Below are positions 45,275 to 53,177 of a stretch of DNA of 64,000 bases, one piece after another. This DNA is from PALSA-505 sp036501145 (GTDB taxonomy: Bacteria > Actinomycetota > Actinomycetes > Streptosporangiales > Streptosporangiaceae), in assembly GCA_036501145.1 (NCBI GenBank), contig DASYAV010000003.1, positions 1-64,000 of the forward strand, given 5' to 3'. How positions within the stretch are numbered: the first letter of the stretch is position 1; the number at the start of each line of letters is the position of its first letter. The position numbers and the translations under genes are program-made. A model generated the notes under the pieces. It ran no database searches. It had not been told where the DNA came from and saw only the letters and a list, made by a program, of their open reading frames with translations.

Positions 45275-46144
45275 CGCCCCGGCCGCCTGGCAGCGGCGGC
45301 GCAGTTCCCGGTCGGCGGTGACCACCAGCCGCCGGCCGGGCAGCGCCGCCGCTTGGGCCACGATCGCGTCGTCGCCCGACCCGGGGGCCGACACGGCCCG
45401 CACCCGCCGCGCCGGGGGAAGCTCCGCGCGCCGCGCGGCACCCTCCACCACCAGCACGAAGTCCGGGTACCAGCGGGTCAGCGCGGGCAGCGCCGGTTCG
45501 ACCGGCAGGGTGGGCAGCCCGCGCCCGGCGAGCCCGGCGAGCTGGCCGTGCAGCCGGGCAGCGGCGCCGGCCCGGTCCCGCCACCAGCCGTCCGGCCGGG
45601 AGCCCATCACGTTGGCCGCGTCCACGACGACCGTCACCGGAGCCAGCGCGGAGCGCAGCAGCGGCCACTGCCCGGCGAACCCGGGATGCAGCGGCAGCGA
45701 CGTCACCTCCGCCACGTCCACCCAGCGGGCGTCGGTGATCTCCGCGCTGGCCGCGCGCACCGGCGGCGGCCCAGCGGCGGTCGCCAGGAACGTCTGGTAG
45801 GACCAGCCGCCGTGGTCGTCGTTCAGCACGGCAGCGACCGTCACCCCGTCCGGCGGCAGGCCGCATTCCTCCCAGGCCTCGCGCTGCGCGGCGGCGAGGG
45901 CGGGCTCGTCGCTGTCCCTGGCGCCGCCGGGCGTGCCCCAGGTGCCACCGTGATGGGACCACCAGCTCCGCTCGACCAGCAGCACGCGGTCCGCCCCGTC
46001 CGGCGCATCCGGCGCATCCGGCCCAGCGGCCCCATCCCCCGCGCCCGGGCCGTCCCAGGCCAGCAGCCCGACCGCGCCGAACCGCCCCCAGTGCCGGTGG
46101 CCCCGGCCACAGCGGGCCCAGCCATCTCCGTCCTGCCCCGGCAC
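45218..46144 (-). CDS. Nudix hydrolase fused to a NYN/PIN-like domain
   Basis: 308 residues from GTG 46144. Residues about 15-165 are a Nudix domain with the box G-x5-E-x7-REAWEECGL complete (GGARDSDEPALAAAQ then REAWEECGL). Residues about 170-305 look like a NYN/PIN-type nuclease fold: VTVVVDAANVMGS, GSGDDAIVAQAAAL and LVVTADRELRRRC with acidic residues in the expected places. It may hydrolyse a nucleoside-diphosphate compound and act on RNA. An odd point is the 57-bp tail overlap with the convergent efflux gene. Fusion is direct in the reading frame; function of the second half is inference. Confidence 0.8.
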   Translation of the reverse strand: MPGQDGDGWARCGRGHRHWGRFGAVGLLAWDGPGAGDGAAGPDAPDAPDGADRVLLVERSWWSHHGGTWGTPGGARDSDEPALAAAQREAWEECGLPPDGVTVAAVLNDDHGGWSYQTFLATAAGPPPVRAASAEITDARWVDVAEVTSLPLHPGFAGQWPLLRSALAPVTVVVDAANVMGSRPDGWWRDRAGAAARLHGQLAGLAGRGLPTLPVEPALPALTRWYPDFVLVVEGAARRAELPPARRVRAVSAPGSGDDAIVAQAAALPGRRLVVTADRELRRRCQAAGASVTGPGWLLGLLGGSRAG

Positions 46145-46222
46145 AGCAGCGACGATAGCCCACCGCCGGGCACCCCGGCGTGCGTCCGCTTCCGACCGGC
46201 CCGCCGCCGTAAGCTGGGCAGC

Positions 46223-48007
46223 ATGGCCGACGCGAAACTCACCGACATGGCCGGGAAGGCCGGGCTGGCCAGCGTCAGCGACCGGGTCGGCCAGCTGTCC
46301 CGGCGGTGGAAGACACCCATCGTCCTGGAGCTCGACCTCACCGAGGGGCTGGCCGAGGAGCCGCCCGGCGACCCGGTGTCCGCGGTGCTGGGCAGGCACC
46401 GGGCCCGGCTGGACGACGTGCTCGACGGGCTGCGCCGGGCCCGCGACGACGACCGGGTCCGCGCGCTGCTGGTGCGGATCGGCGGCCGCAGGCTGGGGCT
46501 CGGGCTGGTGCAGGAGCTGCGCGACGCGGTCAGCGAGTTCGGCCGCGGCGGCAAGCTGACCGTGGCCTGGTCCGAGACCTTCGGCGACTTCTCGGCGGGC
46601 AACGTGCCCTACTACCTGGCCACCGCGTTCGGCCGGATCGTGCTGCAGCCCTCCGGTGACCTGGGGCTGACCGGCATCGCGGTGGAGCAGTTTTTCCTCC
46701 GCTCGGCCATGGACCGGCTCGGCGTGGACTACCAGGTGGCCAAGCGGCGCGAGTACAAGTCCGCGGCCGACATGATGACCGAGCGCGAGTTCACCGGCCC
46801 GGCCCGGGAGGCCACCCAGCGGCTGGCCGGCTCGATCGCCGGGCAGCTCACCGACGCGATCGCCGCCCGGCTGGGCGGCAGCACCGACGAGGCCAGGGAG
46901 CTCATCGACCGCGGCCCGTTCCTGGCCGCCGAGGCGCTCGAGCTGGGGCTGGTGGACGCGCTCGGCTACCGGGACGAGGCCTACCGCTGGGTGCGCCGCC
47001 GGGCCGGCCGGGAGGCGACGCTGCAGCCGCTGGCCAGGTACCGCCGCGCGCACGCGCTGACCAGCCGGATGCGCAAGATGCCCAGCCCGCGGGAGCCGTT
47101 CGTCGCGCTGGTGCACGCCACCGGGCCGATCAGGTCCGGGCGCGGCGGCCGGGGCCCGCTGTCCGGGGCGATGGGCGCGGACACCGTGGCGGCGGCGCTG
47201 CGGGCCGCGGCCGCCGACGAGCGAGCCCGGGCGATCCTGCTGCGGGTGAACAGCCCCGGCGGCTCGTACGTGGCCTCGGACACGATCTGGCGCGAGGTGG
47301 TGCGCGCCAGGGCGCGGGGCAAGCCGGTCGTGGTGTCGATGGGCAACGTGGCCGCGTCCGGTGGCTACTTCATCGCGATGGCAGCCGACGTGATCGTGGC
47401 CCAGCCGGGCACGGTAACCGGCTCGATCGGCGTGATCACGGCCAAGCCGGTGCTGAGCGGGCTGCTGGACCGGGCCGGGATCACCACGGACTCGGTGGCG
47501 GAGGGCGCGCACGCCACGATGTTCGCGCCCACCCGGCCGTTCAGCGAGGACGAGTGGGCCAAGGTCAACGCCTGGCTGGACCGGATCTACGCGGACTTCA
47601 CCGGCAAGGTCGCGGCCGGGCGCAGGCTGACCCCGGCGCACGTGGAGGAGGTGGCCCGCGGCCGGGTGTGGACCGGCGCGGACGCGCTCGACCGTGGATT
47701 GGTGGACGAGCTGGGCGGGCTGGATACCGCGGCCGGCCATGCCCGCCGCCGGGCCGGGCTGGCCGAGGACGCCCCGGTCCGGCTGTTCCCGCGGCCGGGG
47801 CCACTGGACCGGCTGCGGCCACCCGGCGCCGGTGAGTTCGCGGCCGGGCTGGCCCAGTCGTGGCTGGCCGAGTCGGGGCTGGCAGGCTCCTGGTTGACGC
47901 AGTCGTGGCTAGCTGAGGCGTGGGGCCCGGTAGCGGCGCTCGCGTCCCGCGGTGGTTTCCCTGCGGCCGGCCCGCTACTGCTCCAGGGGGCCTGGACGAT
48001 CTCTTGA
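46223..48007 (+). CDS. sppA: Signal peptide peptidase SppA (protease IV-like)
   Basis: 594 residues with tandem ClpP-like domains as in the long (67K) SppA form. The Lys general base lies in KRREYKSAADMM (N-terminal half), and the nucleophile Ser in NVAASGGYFIAMAAD (C-terminal half). No N-terminal membrane anchor is visible, unlike many SppA proteins. The C-terminus is unusual, with Trp/Ser-rich repeats (AQSWLAESGLAGSWLTQSWL in part), and the TGA stop lies inside the TTGACA-like end of an adjoining IS element, so the natural 3' end may have been replaced. Confidence 0.88.
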   Translation: MADAKLTDMAGKAGLASVSDRVGQLSRRWKTPIVLELDLTEGLAEEPPGDPVSAVLGRHRARLDDVLDGLRRARDDDRVRALLVRIGGRRLGLGLVQELRDAVSEFGRGGKLTVAWSETFGDFSAGNVPYYLATAFGRIVLQPSGDLGLTGIAVEQFFLRSAMDRLGVDYQVAKRREYKSAADMMTEREFTGPAREATQRLAGSIAGQLTDAIAARLGGSTDEARELIDRGPFLAAEALELGLVDALGYRDEAYRWVRRRAGREATLQPLARYRRAHALTSRMRKMPSPREPFVALVHATGPIRSGRGGRGPLSGAMGADTVAAALRAAAADERARAILLRVNSPGGSYVASDTIWREVVRARARGKPVVVSMGNVAASGGYFIAMAADVIVAQPGTVTGSIGVITAKPVLSGLLDRAGITTDSVAEGAHATMFAPTRPFSEDEWAKVNAWLDRIYADFTGKVAAGRRLTPAHVEEVARGRVWTGADALDRGLVDELGGLDTAAGHARRRAGLAEDAPVRLFPRPGPLDRLRPPGAGEFAAGLAQSWLAESGLAGSWLTQSWLAEAWGPVAALASRGGFPAAGPLLLQGAWTIS

Positions 48008-48760
48008 CATCCTCCACCGCCTGAAGGACGAGGGATTCCAGCTACTACGCCGATGGGGGCAGCAGTTGAGGTTCGCGGTTCGCCGGCCCGCCCTGCGGCA
48101 GGCCTCCCCGCGCGGTCACGGCATGCCCTGCCGCGATGTTGGGTGCCGCGTTCACGTCCGCGTTACAGGCGAAGCCACAGGCAGTGCAGGCGAAGTCCGC
48201 TTGGCTCTTGCGGTTGTCCGCCGACACGTGCCCGCACGCGCTGCAGCGCTGCGAGGTGAATACGGGATTGATCTTCTCCACCTGACCGGGAGCCTTCTGC
48301 TCCAGCCGCCTGACCAGCAGCCCCCAGCCCGAGCGCATGATCTCGCGGTTCAGCCCAGTCTTCTGCCGGACATTCGCCCCCGGGGCGGCGAGCGTTCCCC
48401 GTGCCGAGCGGGTCATGTTCGTGATGCGCAGGTCTTCGACCCGGATCAGGTCGAAGCGGCGCGCGAGGTCTGTACTTACCTTCTCCGCCCAGTCCTTGCG
48501 GATGTCGGCCTCGCGGGCGCGCAGCCGGGCGATGGCACGCTTCGTGCGGGCCCGGCGGTTCGAGCCGCGTTTGGCCCGGGCCAGCCTCCGCTGCAGGCGG
48601 ACAAGACGGGCCCGCCGCTGCGGGTTCCAGACGTACCGCGCGTGCGCGCAATGACCACGCAGAACCGCCTCCTGAGCAGGTGTAGGTGCCAGGCGGTAGC
48701 GGGACATGCGAAAAACCAATCGACTACCACCGACACTCCAGAGGAGGTGACACGGCGTTC
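48004..48760 (-). mobile_element. Remnant IS605/IS1341-type element (tnpB only)
   Basis: The end next to sppA begins TTGACATCC with the imperfect hairpin CCGCCTGAAGGACGAGG, which resembles the right end and omega-RNA 3' part of TnpB-only elements read on the minus strand. No tnpA is present. The left boundary, near 48710-48760, is not clear. The encoded TnpB is internally deleted, so the element is probably immobile. Any omega-RNA guide would correspond to the last bases of sppA. Confidence 0.55.
48045..48707 (-). pseudogene. Internally deleted TnpB (IS605 OrfB) transposon nuclease
   Basis: Reads 220 residues against about 370-400 in intact TnpB. The N-terminal start YRLAPTPAQEAVL and HARYVWN is followed at once by QRRARLVRLQRRLARAKRGS from the middle of the protein, so roughly 150 residues, including the first RuvC Asp, are missing. 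The later Glu (RVEDLRITNMTRSA), the zinc ribbon (CSACG ... CTACG) and the last RuvC Asp (NADVNAAPNI) remain. It cannot be a functional nuclease. Confidence 0.8.
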
Positions 48761-48799
48761 CCCCCGCCCGAAAGCCAGGGTCTGGACGCCGCAGCTCCG

Positions 48800-49321
48800 A
48801 TGAATGAACGGTCCCGGGCTGGCCTGGCCGGCCTGCGGGACGCACTCGCGGGCTACGCGGCCGGGGTCACCCTGGTCTGCATCGCCGATGGCCGCGACGA
48901 CATCGCGCTGACCGTCAGCGCGTTCTGCCCGATGTCGGTCGAGCCGCCGCTCATCGGTGTCGCGCTGCGCGCGGAGTCCTACCCCGCGGAGGTGCTGAGC
49001 AGGGACGACGGCCCGGAAGGGTTCGCCGTCACGCTGCTGGAGGCCAGGCAGCGAGTGCTGGCCGGGCGGTTCGCGGCGGCCGGGCGGCCGGGCGCGCGGA
49101 TCCTGCTCGACGGGGTGGCGACGGTGCGCGGCCCGCGATCCGGGGCGCTGATCCCGGAGGGCGGCGTGGCCGCGCTGGACTGCCGGACCAGCCGCCTGAT
49201 CCCGGCGGGCGACCACCTGCTGGTGATCGCCGAGGTTACGGACATTCCTTATACGGCGGAACGGGCGAGCCCGCTGGTCAGGTTCCGCGGCCGCTACCCC
49301 GCGCTGCGTTCCGGTAGCTGA
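48800..49321 (+). CDS. Flavin reductase-like FMN-binding protein
   Basis: 173 residues of the flavin-reductase (FMN-binding split-barrel) family: ALAGYAAGVTLVCI at the start, LTVSAFCPMSVEPPLIGVAL (in part) as the flavin-binding strand-loop, and a C-terminal half rich in strands. Such proteins supply reduced FMN to monooxygenases, but no monooxygenase is next to it. ATG 48800 gives a normal N-terminus; the reading frame runs on into the IS remnant upstream, so the original promoter may be disturbed. Confidence 0.82.
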   Translation: MNERSRAGLAGLRDALAGYAAGVTLVCIADGRDDIALTVSAFCPMSVEPPLIGVALRAESYPAEVLSRDDGPEGFAVTLLEARQRVLAGRFAAAGRPGARILLDGVATVRGPRSGALIPEGGVAALDCRTSRLIPAGDHLLVIAEVTDIPYTAERASPLVRFRGRYPALRSGS

Positions 49322-49414
49322 CATCATGGGTCGCCAGCCCCCGGTCGCTCCTCGCATCTTGTGCATCACACGGGGCATGTAGGTTATAACCCGGAGTATT
49401 GATGGAGGATAAGC

Positions 49415-50242
49415 ATGGCCGAGCCTGAGCCGACCCCGCCGGGCGTGGACCCGTCCACCCCGAGCGCGGCGCGGCTGTACGACTACTACCTCGGCGGCAC
49501 GAACAACTTCCAGGTGGACCGGGCGGCGGGCGAGCAACTGCGTGCGGCGATGCCCGACCTGTTCGATGCGGCGTGGGCGAACCGCGGCTTCCACCAGCGG
49601 GCGGCCCGCTGGATGGCCCGCCAGCACGGCGTCCGCCAGTTCATTGACATCGGCTGCGGGCTGCCCACCCAGGGGAACACGCACCAGGCCCTGCGGAAGG
49701 ATGCCGCGGACGCGAGGGTGGTGTACGTGGACATCGACCCGATGGTCCGGGACATGGCTGGTGACCTGCTCGAAGACGACTCGCACACCAAGTTCATCAT
49801 CGCCGACCTGCGCGATCCCGGCGAGGTGCTGAGCAACCCGGAGCTGCGCTCGCTCATCGACCTGAGCCAGCCCACCGGGCTGCTGATGTCGGCGGTGCTG
49901 CACTTCGTGGCCGACGGTTCTGATCCGTGGGGGCTGGTCAAGCGGTACGCCGGCGCGCTCGCCCCGGGCAGCTTCATCGCCATCTCGCACATAACCGCCG
50001 ACCAGGTGGCGCCGCGCGCTTCGCAAGCGATCAGCGACATCTACCAGAACGCCAATGAACGTGCCTACCTGCGCAACAAGGATGAGTTCCGGCGGTTCTT
50101 CGACGGCCTGCAGCTGATGCCGCCATACGAGGGCGCGGCCCCGGGCATCACCCACGTGGGCATGTGGGGCGCCGACGACCCGGAACTGGCGGACTCCGAG
50201 GGGTCGCGCCTGCTCTACGCCGGGGTCGGCAAGCGCGTCTAG
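49415..50242 (+). CDS. SAM-dependent methyltransferase, DUF574 family
   Basis: 275 residues. The N-terminus SAARLYDYYLGGTNNFQVDR (in part) is the signature of the actinobacterial DUF574 (PF04672-like) methyltransferases; FIDIGCGLPTQGNTHQ is the SAM-binding loop, and VVYVDIDPMV follows. Substrate is unknown. GGAGGATAAGC precedes the ATG. It is followed 20 bp later by a DUF397-like gene and then the Xre regulator cluster, a usual neighbourhood for this family. Confidence 0.9.
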   Translation: MAEPEPTPPGVDPSTPSAARLYDYYLGGTNNFQVDRAAGEQLRAAMPDLFDAAWANRGFHQRAARWMARQHGVRQFIDIGCGLPTQGNTHQALRKDAADARVVYVDIDPMVRDMAGDLLEDDSHTKFIIADLRDPGEVLSNPELRSLIDLSQPTGLLMSAVLHFVADGSDPWGLVKRYAGALAPGSFIAISHITADQVAPRASQAISDIYQNANERAYLRNKDEFRRFFDGLQLMPPYEGAAPGITHVGMWGADDPELADSEGSRLLYAGVGKRV

Positions 50243-50262
50243 CGGCGGTGGGAGGCCATACC

Positions 50263-50520
50263 GTGACAGCCAAACCCACCGTGGAAGAGCTCGGCATCGA
50301 CGTGGGCGCGCAGGCCTGGCACCGGTCGGGCGGCCGGGATGGCTCCATCGAGGTCGCCTTCGCTCCGGGTGAGTGGGTACTGCTGCGGGTGGCGGGCGAC
50401 CCGTCCGGCCGGGTGCTGGTATATGACCGGTTCGAGTGGGAGTGCTTCCTCGACGGAGTCAAGAAGGGCGAGTTCGACGACGCCACCGAGTTACCAGGAC
50501 CCACGAAAAGGGCCTGGTGA
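50263..50520 (+). CDS. DUF397-like small regulatory protein
   Basis: 85 residues from GTG 50263 with GTGGGAGG upstream. The pattern WHRSGGRDGSIEVAFAPGEW, then VLLRVAGDPSGRVLVYDRFEWECFLDGVKKGEF (quoted in pieces under 20), follows the DUF397 plan of W-x-S ... I-E-V ... V-x-D-x ... W-x-x-F-x-x-x-V-K-x-G-x-F. Such proteins accompany Xre-DUF5753 regulators; the classical DUF397 gene is at 51650. Confidence 0.75.
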   Translation: MTAKPTVEELGIDVGAQAWHRSGGRDGSIEVAFAPGEWVLLRVAGDPSGRVLVYDRFEWECFLDGVKKGEFDDATELPGPTKRAW

Positions 50521-50729
50521 GTGCCTGAAAATGAGAATCCCCCGGGGTGACCAGACAATGGTTACATAGCTATCTATACCGGACAGCCCGGTCATCGGGC
50601 CGCGGACGACTGACCGGGCACGCCGGGACGGACCGTGAATGCCCCGCCAGCGGGCCCGCAGGGCCGTCAACTGCGGAAACACCAGGACTTGCCGACCGTG
50701 GGTTACCAGTTGGCGAACAATTGCAAATT

Positions 50730-50760
50730 TTGTGAATCACAACTTGAGCGGGGCTATAAT
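50730..50760 (+). promoter_or_regulatory. Promoter and TTGTG-AAT-CACAA palindrome of the Xre gene
   Basis: A perfect TATAAT at 50755-50760 lies 33 bp before the Xre ATG, and a 13-bp palindrome TTGTGAATCACAA covers the -35 area (50730-50742). The surrounding DNA is AT-rich for this genome. A related palindrome occurs at 52134-52150. The 273-bp gap from 50521 holds no gene. Confidence 0.6.
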
Positions 50761-50793
50761 GAAGCTCGGATCCTGTCAAGGAGGAAACCGCGA

Positions 50794-51645
50794 ATGAGCG
50801 ACGACGCGTACGGCGCCACAGCGGCGAAGCGCAAGCTGTCACGTCGCCTGACCGAGATCCGTAAAGCCACCGATCACACTGCCAACCAGATCTGCGACAT
50901 GCTCGACTGGGGCCGGGGCAAGGTGGGCCGGATGGAGGCCAACCAGTGGAAACGCCCGGAGACCAGCGACATCCGCGACCTGCTGCGCGTCTACGGCATC
51001 GAGGGCACGGAGCACGACGAGATCATGCACCTCGTCAGCCGGGCCAGGGTCCGGCCCTGGTGGCGTGACTACACCGACGTCTTCGAGAACGAGTTTCCCG
51101 GGTTCGAGAACGACGCGACCCGGATCCGGGTCTTCATGCCACTGGTGCTGCCCGGCCTGCTGTCCACGCGCGACTACGCCGAGGCGTACATGCGGACCGG
51201 CGCGAGGTCGCCGGCCTGGCGGCGCAAGGTGCTGGAGACCAGGCAACGCCGCCAGGAGGTGCTGGAACGCACCGACAGCACCGCGCCCCGGCTGGCCGCC
51301 GTGATCACCGAGGCATCCCTGCTCTACCAGTGGGGCACCCGGGCTGAGCGGCGCGAGCAGGTCGAGCACCTTATCGAATTGGCCGGCCGGCCGAATATAG
51401 ATCTGCATATCCAGCGGCTCGCCGACGGCCCGCCCACCGGCATCGTGTCGGCGGTGAACATCTTCGACCTGCCAGACGGTGAACCGAGCATCGTCTTCGC
51501 AGAAACCGAGTACACGATCGAGGAGGTGGAAAGCACGCGGCAGGTTGACAGCTACATCGAAGGCTTCAGCAGAGCAAGAGACGGAGCTCTTGAACCAATA
51601 GACACCGTGGCCTACCTCGGGCTACTCGCCGAACGACTGGAGTAA
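50794..51645 (+). CDS. Xre-family regulator with DUF5753 domain
   Basis: 283 residues. An N-terminal helix-turn-helix (about 15-70; SRRLTEIRKATDHTANQICD in part, then GRGKVGRMEANQW) precedes a DUF5753 ligand or partner domain (about 95-275, with VLPGLLSTRDYAEAYMR and the WGTRAERREQ-EHLIELA segment). AAGGAGG sits at ideal distance before ATG 50794. It is four bases from the DUF397 gene downstream; the pair is a common developmental/antibiotic regulatory module in actinobacteria. The TGTG-N3-CACA palindromes upstream are candidate autoregulatory sites. Confidence 0.92.
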   Translation: MSDDAYGATAAKRKLSRRLTEIRKATDHTANQICDMLDWGRGKVGRMEANQWKRPETSDIRDLLRVYGIEGTEHDEIMHLVSRARVRPWWRDYTDVFENEFPGFENDATRIRVFMPLVLPGLLSTRDYAEAYMRTGARSPAWRRKVLETRQRRQEVLERTDSTAPRLAAVITEASLLYQWGTRAERREQVEHLIELAGRPNIDLHIQRLADGPPTGIVSAVNIFDLPDGEPSIVFAETEYTIEEVESTRQVDSYIEGFSRARDGALEPIDTVAYLGLLAERLE

Positions 51646-51649
51646 AACA

Positions 51650-51850
51650 ATGACTGACCTGTCTCAAGCCGCCTGGCGGAAGGCCAGCCGCAGCCAGAAC
51701 AACGGTGGCTGCGTGGAGATCGCAGCCAACCTCCCGGAGGTCATCGCCGTCCGGGACAGCAAGCGCCCCGACGAGGGCGCGCACGTCGTTGAGCGCGACG
51801 TCTTCGCCGCGTTCGTGTCGGACGTGAAGTCCGGCCGCTACGACATCTGA
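51650..51850 (+). CDS. DUF397 protein
   Basis: 66 residues, canonical DUF397: WRKASRSQNNGGCVEIA, then VIAVRDSKRPDEG and FAAFVSDVKSGRYD. It follows the Xre gene by four bases and is its usual partner, thought from studied members to act by protein contact with the regulator. A strong hairpin follows at 51876. Confidence 0.95.
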   Translation: MTDLSQAAWRKASRSQNNGGCVEIAANLPEVIAVRDSKRPDEGAHVVERDVFAAFVSDVKSGRYDI

Positions 51851-51875
51851 CGGGGGCTTAGGCCCCGTTTACGCG

Positions 51876-51912
51876 GAAGGGTCCCACCGGGCTGCACCCC
51901 GGGGGACCCTTC
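51876..51912 (+). terminator. Hairpin terminator after the Xre-DUF397 operon
   Basis: Perfect 10-bp arms GAAGGGTCCC (51876-51885) and GGGACCCTTC (51903-51912), extended by an inner CCGG/CCGG pairing. No U-tract follows, as is common in high-GC actinobacteria. It stands 25 bp after the DUF397 stop. Confidence 0.8.
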
Positions 51913-52133
51913 TGCGTTCCTGCCTCATCTCAAAGGCGGCCTGTCTCAAGGGCCCGGCGGTCCACCGTCCGGTTTCTCGCCGTATATGTCACTTTACCCC
52001 TGGTTGCCCGCGTAACTAAGTGGGGCGCTTCCTCCGTAATGGTTAGATCCCTGTCACCCAACTGACCAGTAACAACACAAGGCGCGCGTGGGATTTCAGC
52101 AGATGCCATTGCGCGGGCACCTCAAGACTCATA

Positions 52134-52150
52134 ATCTGTGTTTCACAGAT
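52134..52150 (+). promoter_or_regulatory. ATCTGTG-TTT-CACAGAT palindrome upstream of the ATP-binding protein gene
   Basis: Perfect 7-bp arms around TTT, overlapping a CATAAT -10-like hexamer at 52130-52135. The core TGTG-N3-CACA matches the palindrome at 50730-50742 before the Xre gene. The rest of the 309-bp gap from 51851 shows only the terminator. Confidence 0.55.
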
Positions 52151-52159
52151 CAATGACTC

Positions 52160-53119
52160 GTGAAGGCTGAACATCATGTTTGCGTTGCACGTCATCGTCC
52201 CGCCGATGGCGAACTGATGGCAGCGGTTCACGCCCGGGCCATCATGACAGCCAGCACGGCGGACACACGGGCCGGCGGCTGTCAGGCCTGGCCACTCCCC
52301 CTCGACGCGACCTGCGCCGGCGCGGCCCGGCGGCTGTTCCGCGAGGTCGTGGCCGACCTGGGGCTGAACGGCGACATGGTGCACGACGGGGTCACCATGG
52401 TCAGCGAACTGGCCGCGAACACCCTGCACGCCCAGGGCAACGTGGAGTTCGACGGCAGCCGGCAACGGCCGATCACCGGATCGCCCGAGATGTGGTGCTA
52501 CCTGCGCAGCTGCCCCACCGGTTACGAGCTGGTCTGCAAGATCTTCGACTCGCAGCGCGGCTGGAAGGCCGGCTCCCCGCCGGACCCGTCCCGGGTGACG
52601 CTGGAATCGCTGAACGGCCGCGGCCTGCGGGTGGTCTCCGAACTGTCGGACGGCCGGTGGGGCCACCACCTGACCCGCGCCCGGCTGGGCCGGTGGAAGG
52701 TGCAGGGCAAGGTCGTCTGGTTCGCGCTCCCGGTGGCGGCCGCGCGGGCCGCCGCCTACCTGGGCAGCCAGCAGATGAGCTCCTGCCAGGCGGCCAAGGA
52801 ACTCGACGAGATGCTGTCCGGCCGCGGCATCGGCCGCAGGCTGGTGCGCTCCGAAGAGTCCGTGGCCGACATCGCGGTGCTGTCGGTGCGGTCCGACCTC
52901 ACTGTGTGGTGCCGGTCTGGCACGTTGTCCTGGACGACGGGCGGCCGGGGTTACGAGCGGCGCCATTTCGCCGACATGACCGAGGCAGCGGAGCAGATCG
53001 TGCGGGCGCACGAGGAGCTGGACAGCCCGGCCGGGCTGCTGGACCTGGCACCGGCCGCCGGCACGGACGCCCCGGGTGAGGCTCCCGCCGAGGCGGACGG
53101 CACGCCGGGCCAGGACTGA
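52160..53119 (+). CDS. HATPase-like regulatory ATP-binding protein
   Basis: 319 residues from GTG 52160; ATG 52217 and ATG 52244 are in-frame alternatives and none has a clear ribosome site. The core resembles the anti-sigma/HATPase_c_2 kinases found near Xre-DUF397 modules: WPLPLDATCAGAARRLFREV, VTMVSELAANTLHAQG (N-box) and SLNGRGLRVVSELSDGRWG (G-box). The C-terminal ~120 residues are not recognised, and the end is an Ala/Glu/Pro tail. It may phosphorylate or sequester a regulatory partner. Confidence 0.8.
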   Translation: MKAEHHVCVARHRPADGELMAAVHARAIMTASTADTRAGGCQAWPLPLDATCAGAARRLFREVVADLGLNGDMVHDGVTMVSELAANTLHAQGNVEFDGSRQRPITGSPEMWCYLRSCPTGYELVCKIFDSQRGWKAGSPPDPSRVTLESLNGRGLRVVSELSDGRWGHHLTRARLGRWKVQGKVVWFALPVAAARAAAYLGSQQMSSCQAAKELDEMLSGRGIGRRLVRSEESVADIAVLSVRSDLTVWCRSGTLSWTTGGRGYERRHFADMTEAAEQIVRAHEELDSPAGLLDLAPAAGTDAPGEAPAEADGTPGQD

Positions 53120-53177
53120 ATCCAGCGCGGCGCTCAGCGAGGGGCGCCGGTGGTGAGGGCGCAGCCGTCCAGGAAAA

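Noticed and set aside
45353..46222. Very long upstream extension of the sppA frame
   Set aside because: It lies opposite the Nudix-NYN gene, has Pro/Arg/Gly-rich composition and no homology signal; the ATG at 46223 fits SppA.
48045..48707. Possible TldR-like (nuclease-dead, domesticated) TnpB repressor
   Set aside because: The protein lacks a ~150-residue block including parts needed for RNA and DNA binding, so decay is simpler.
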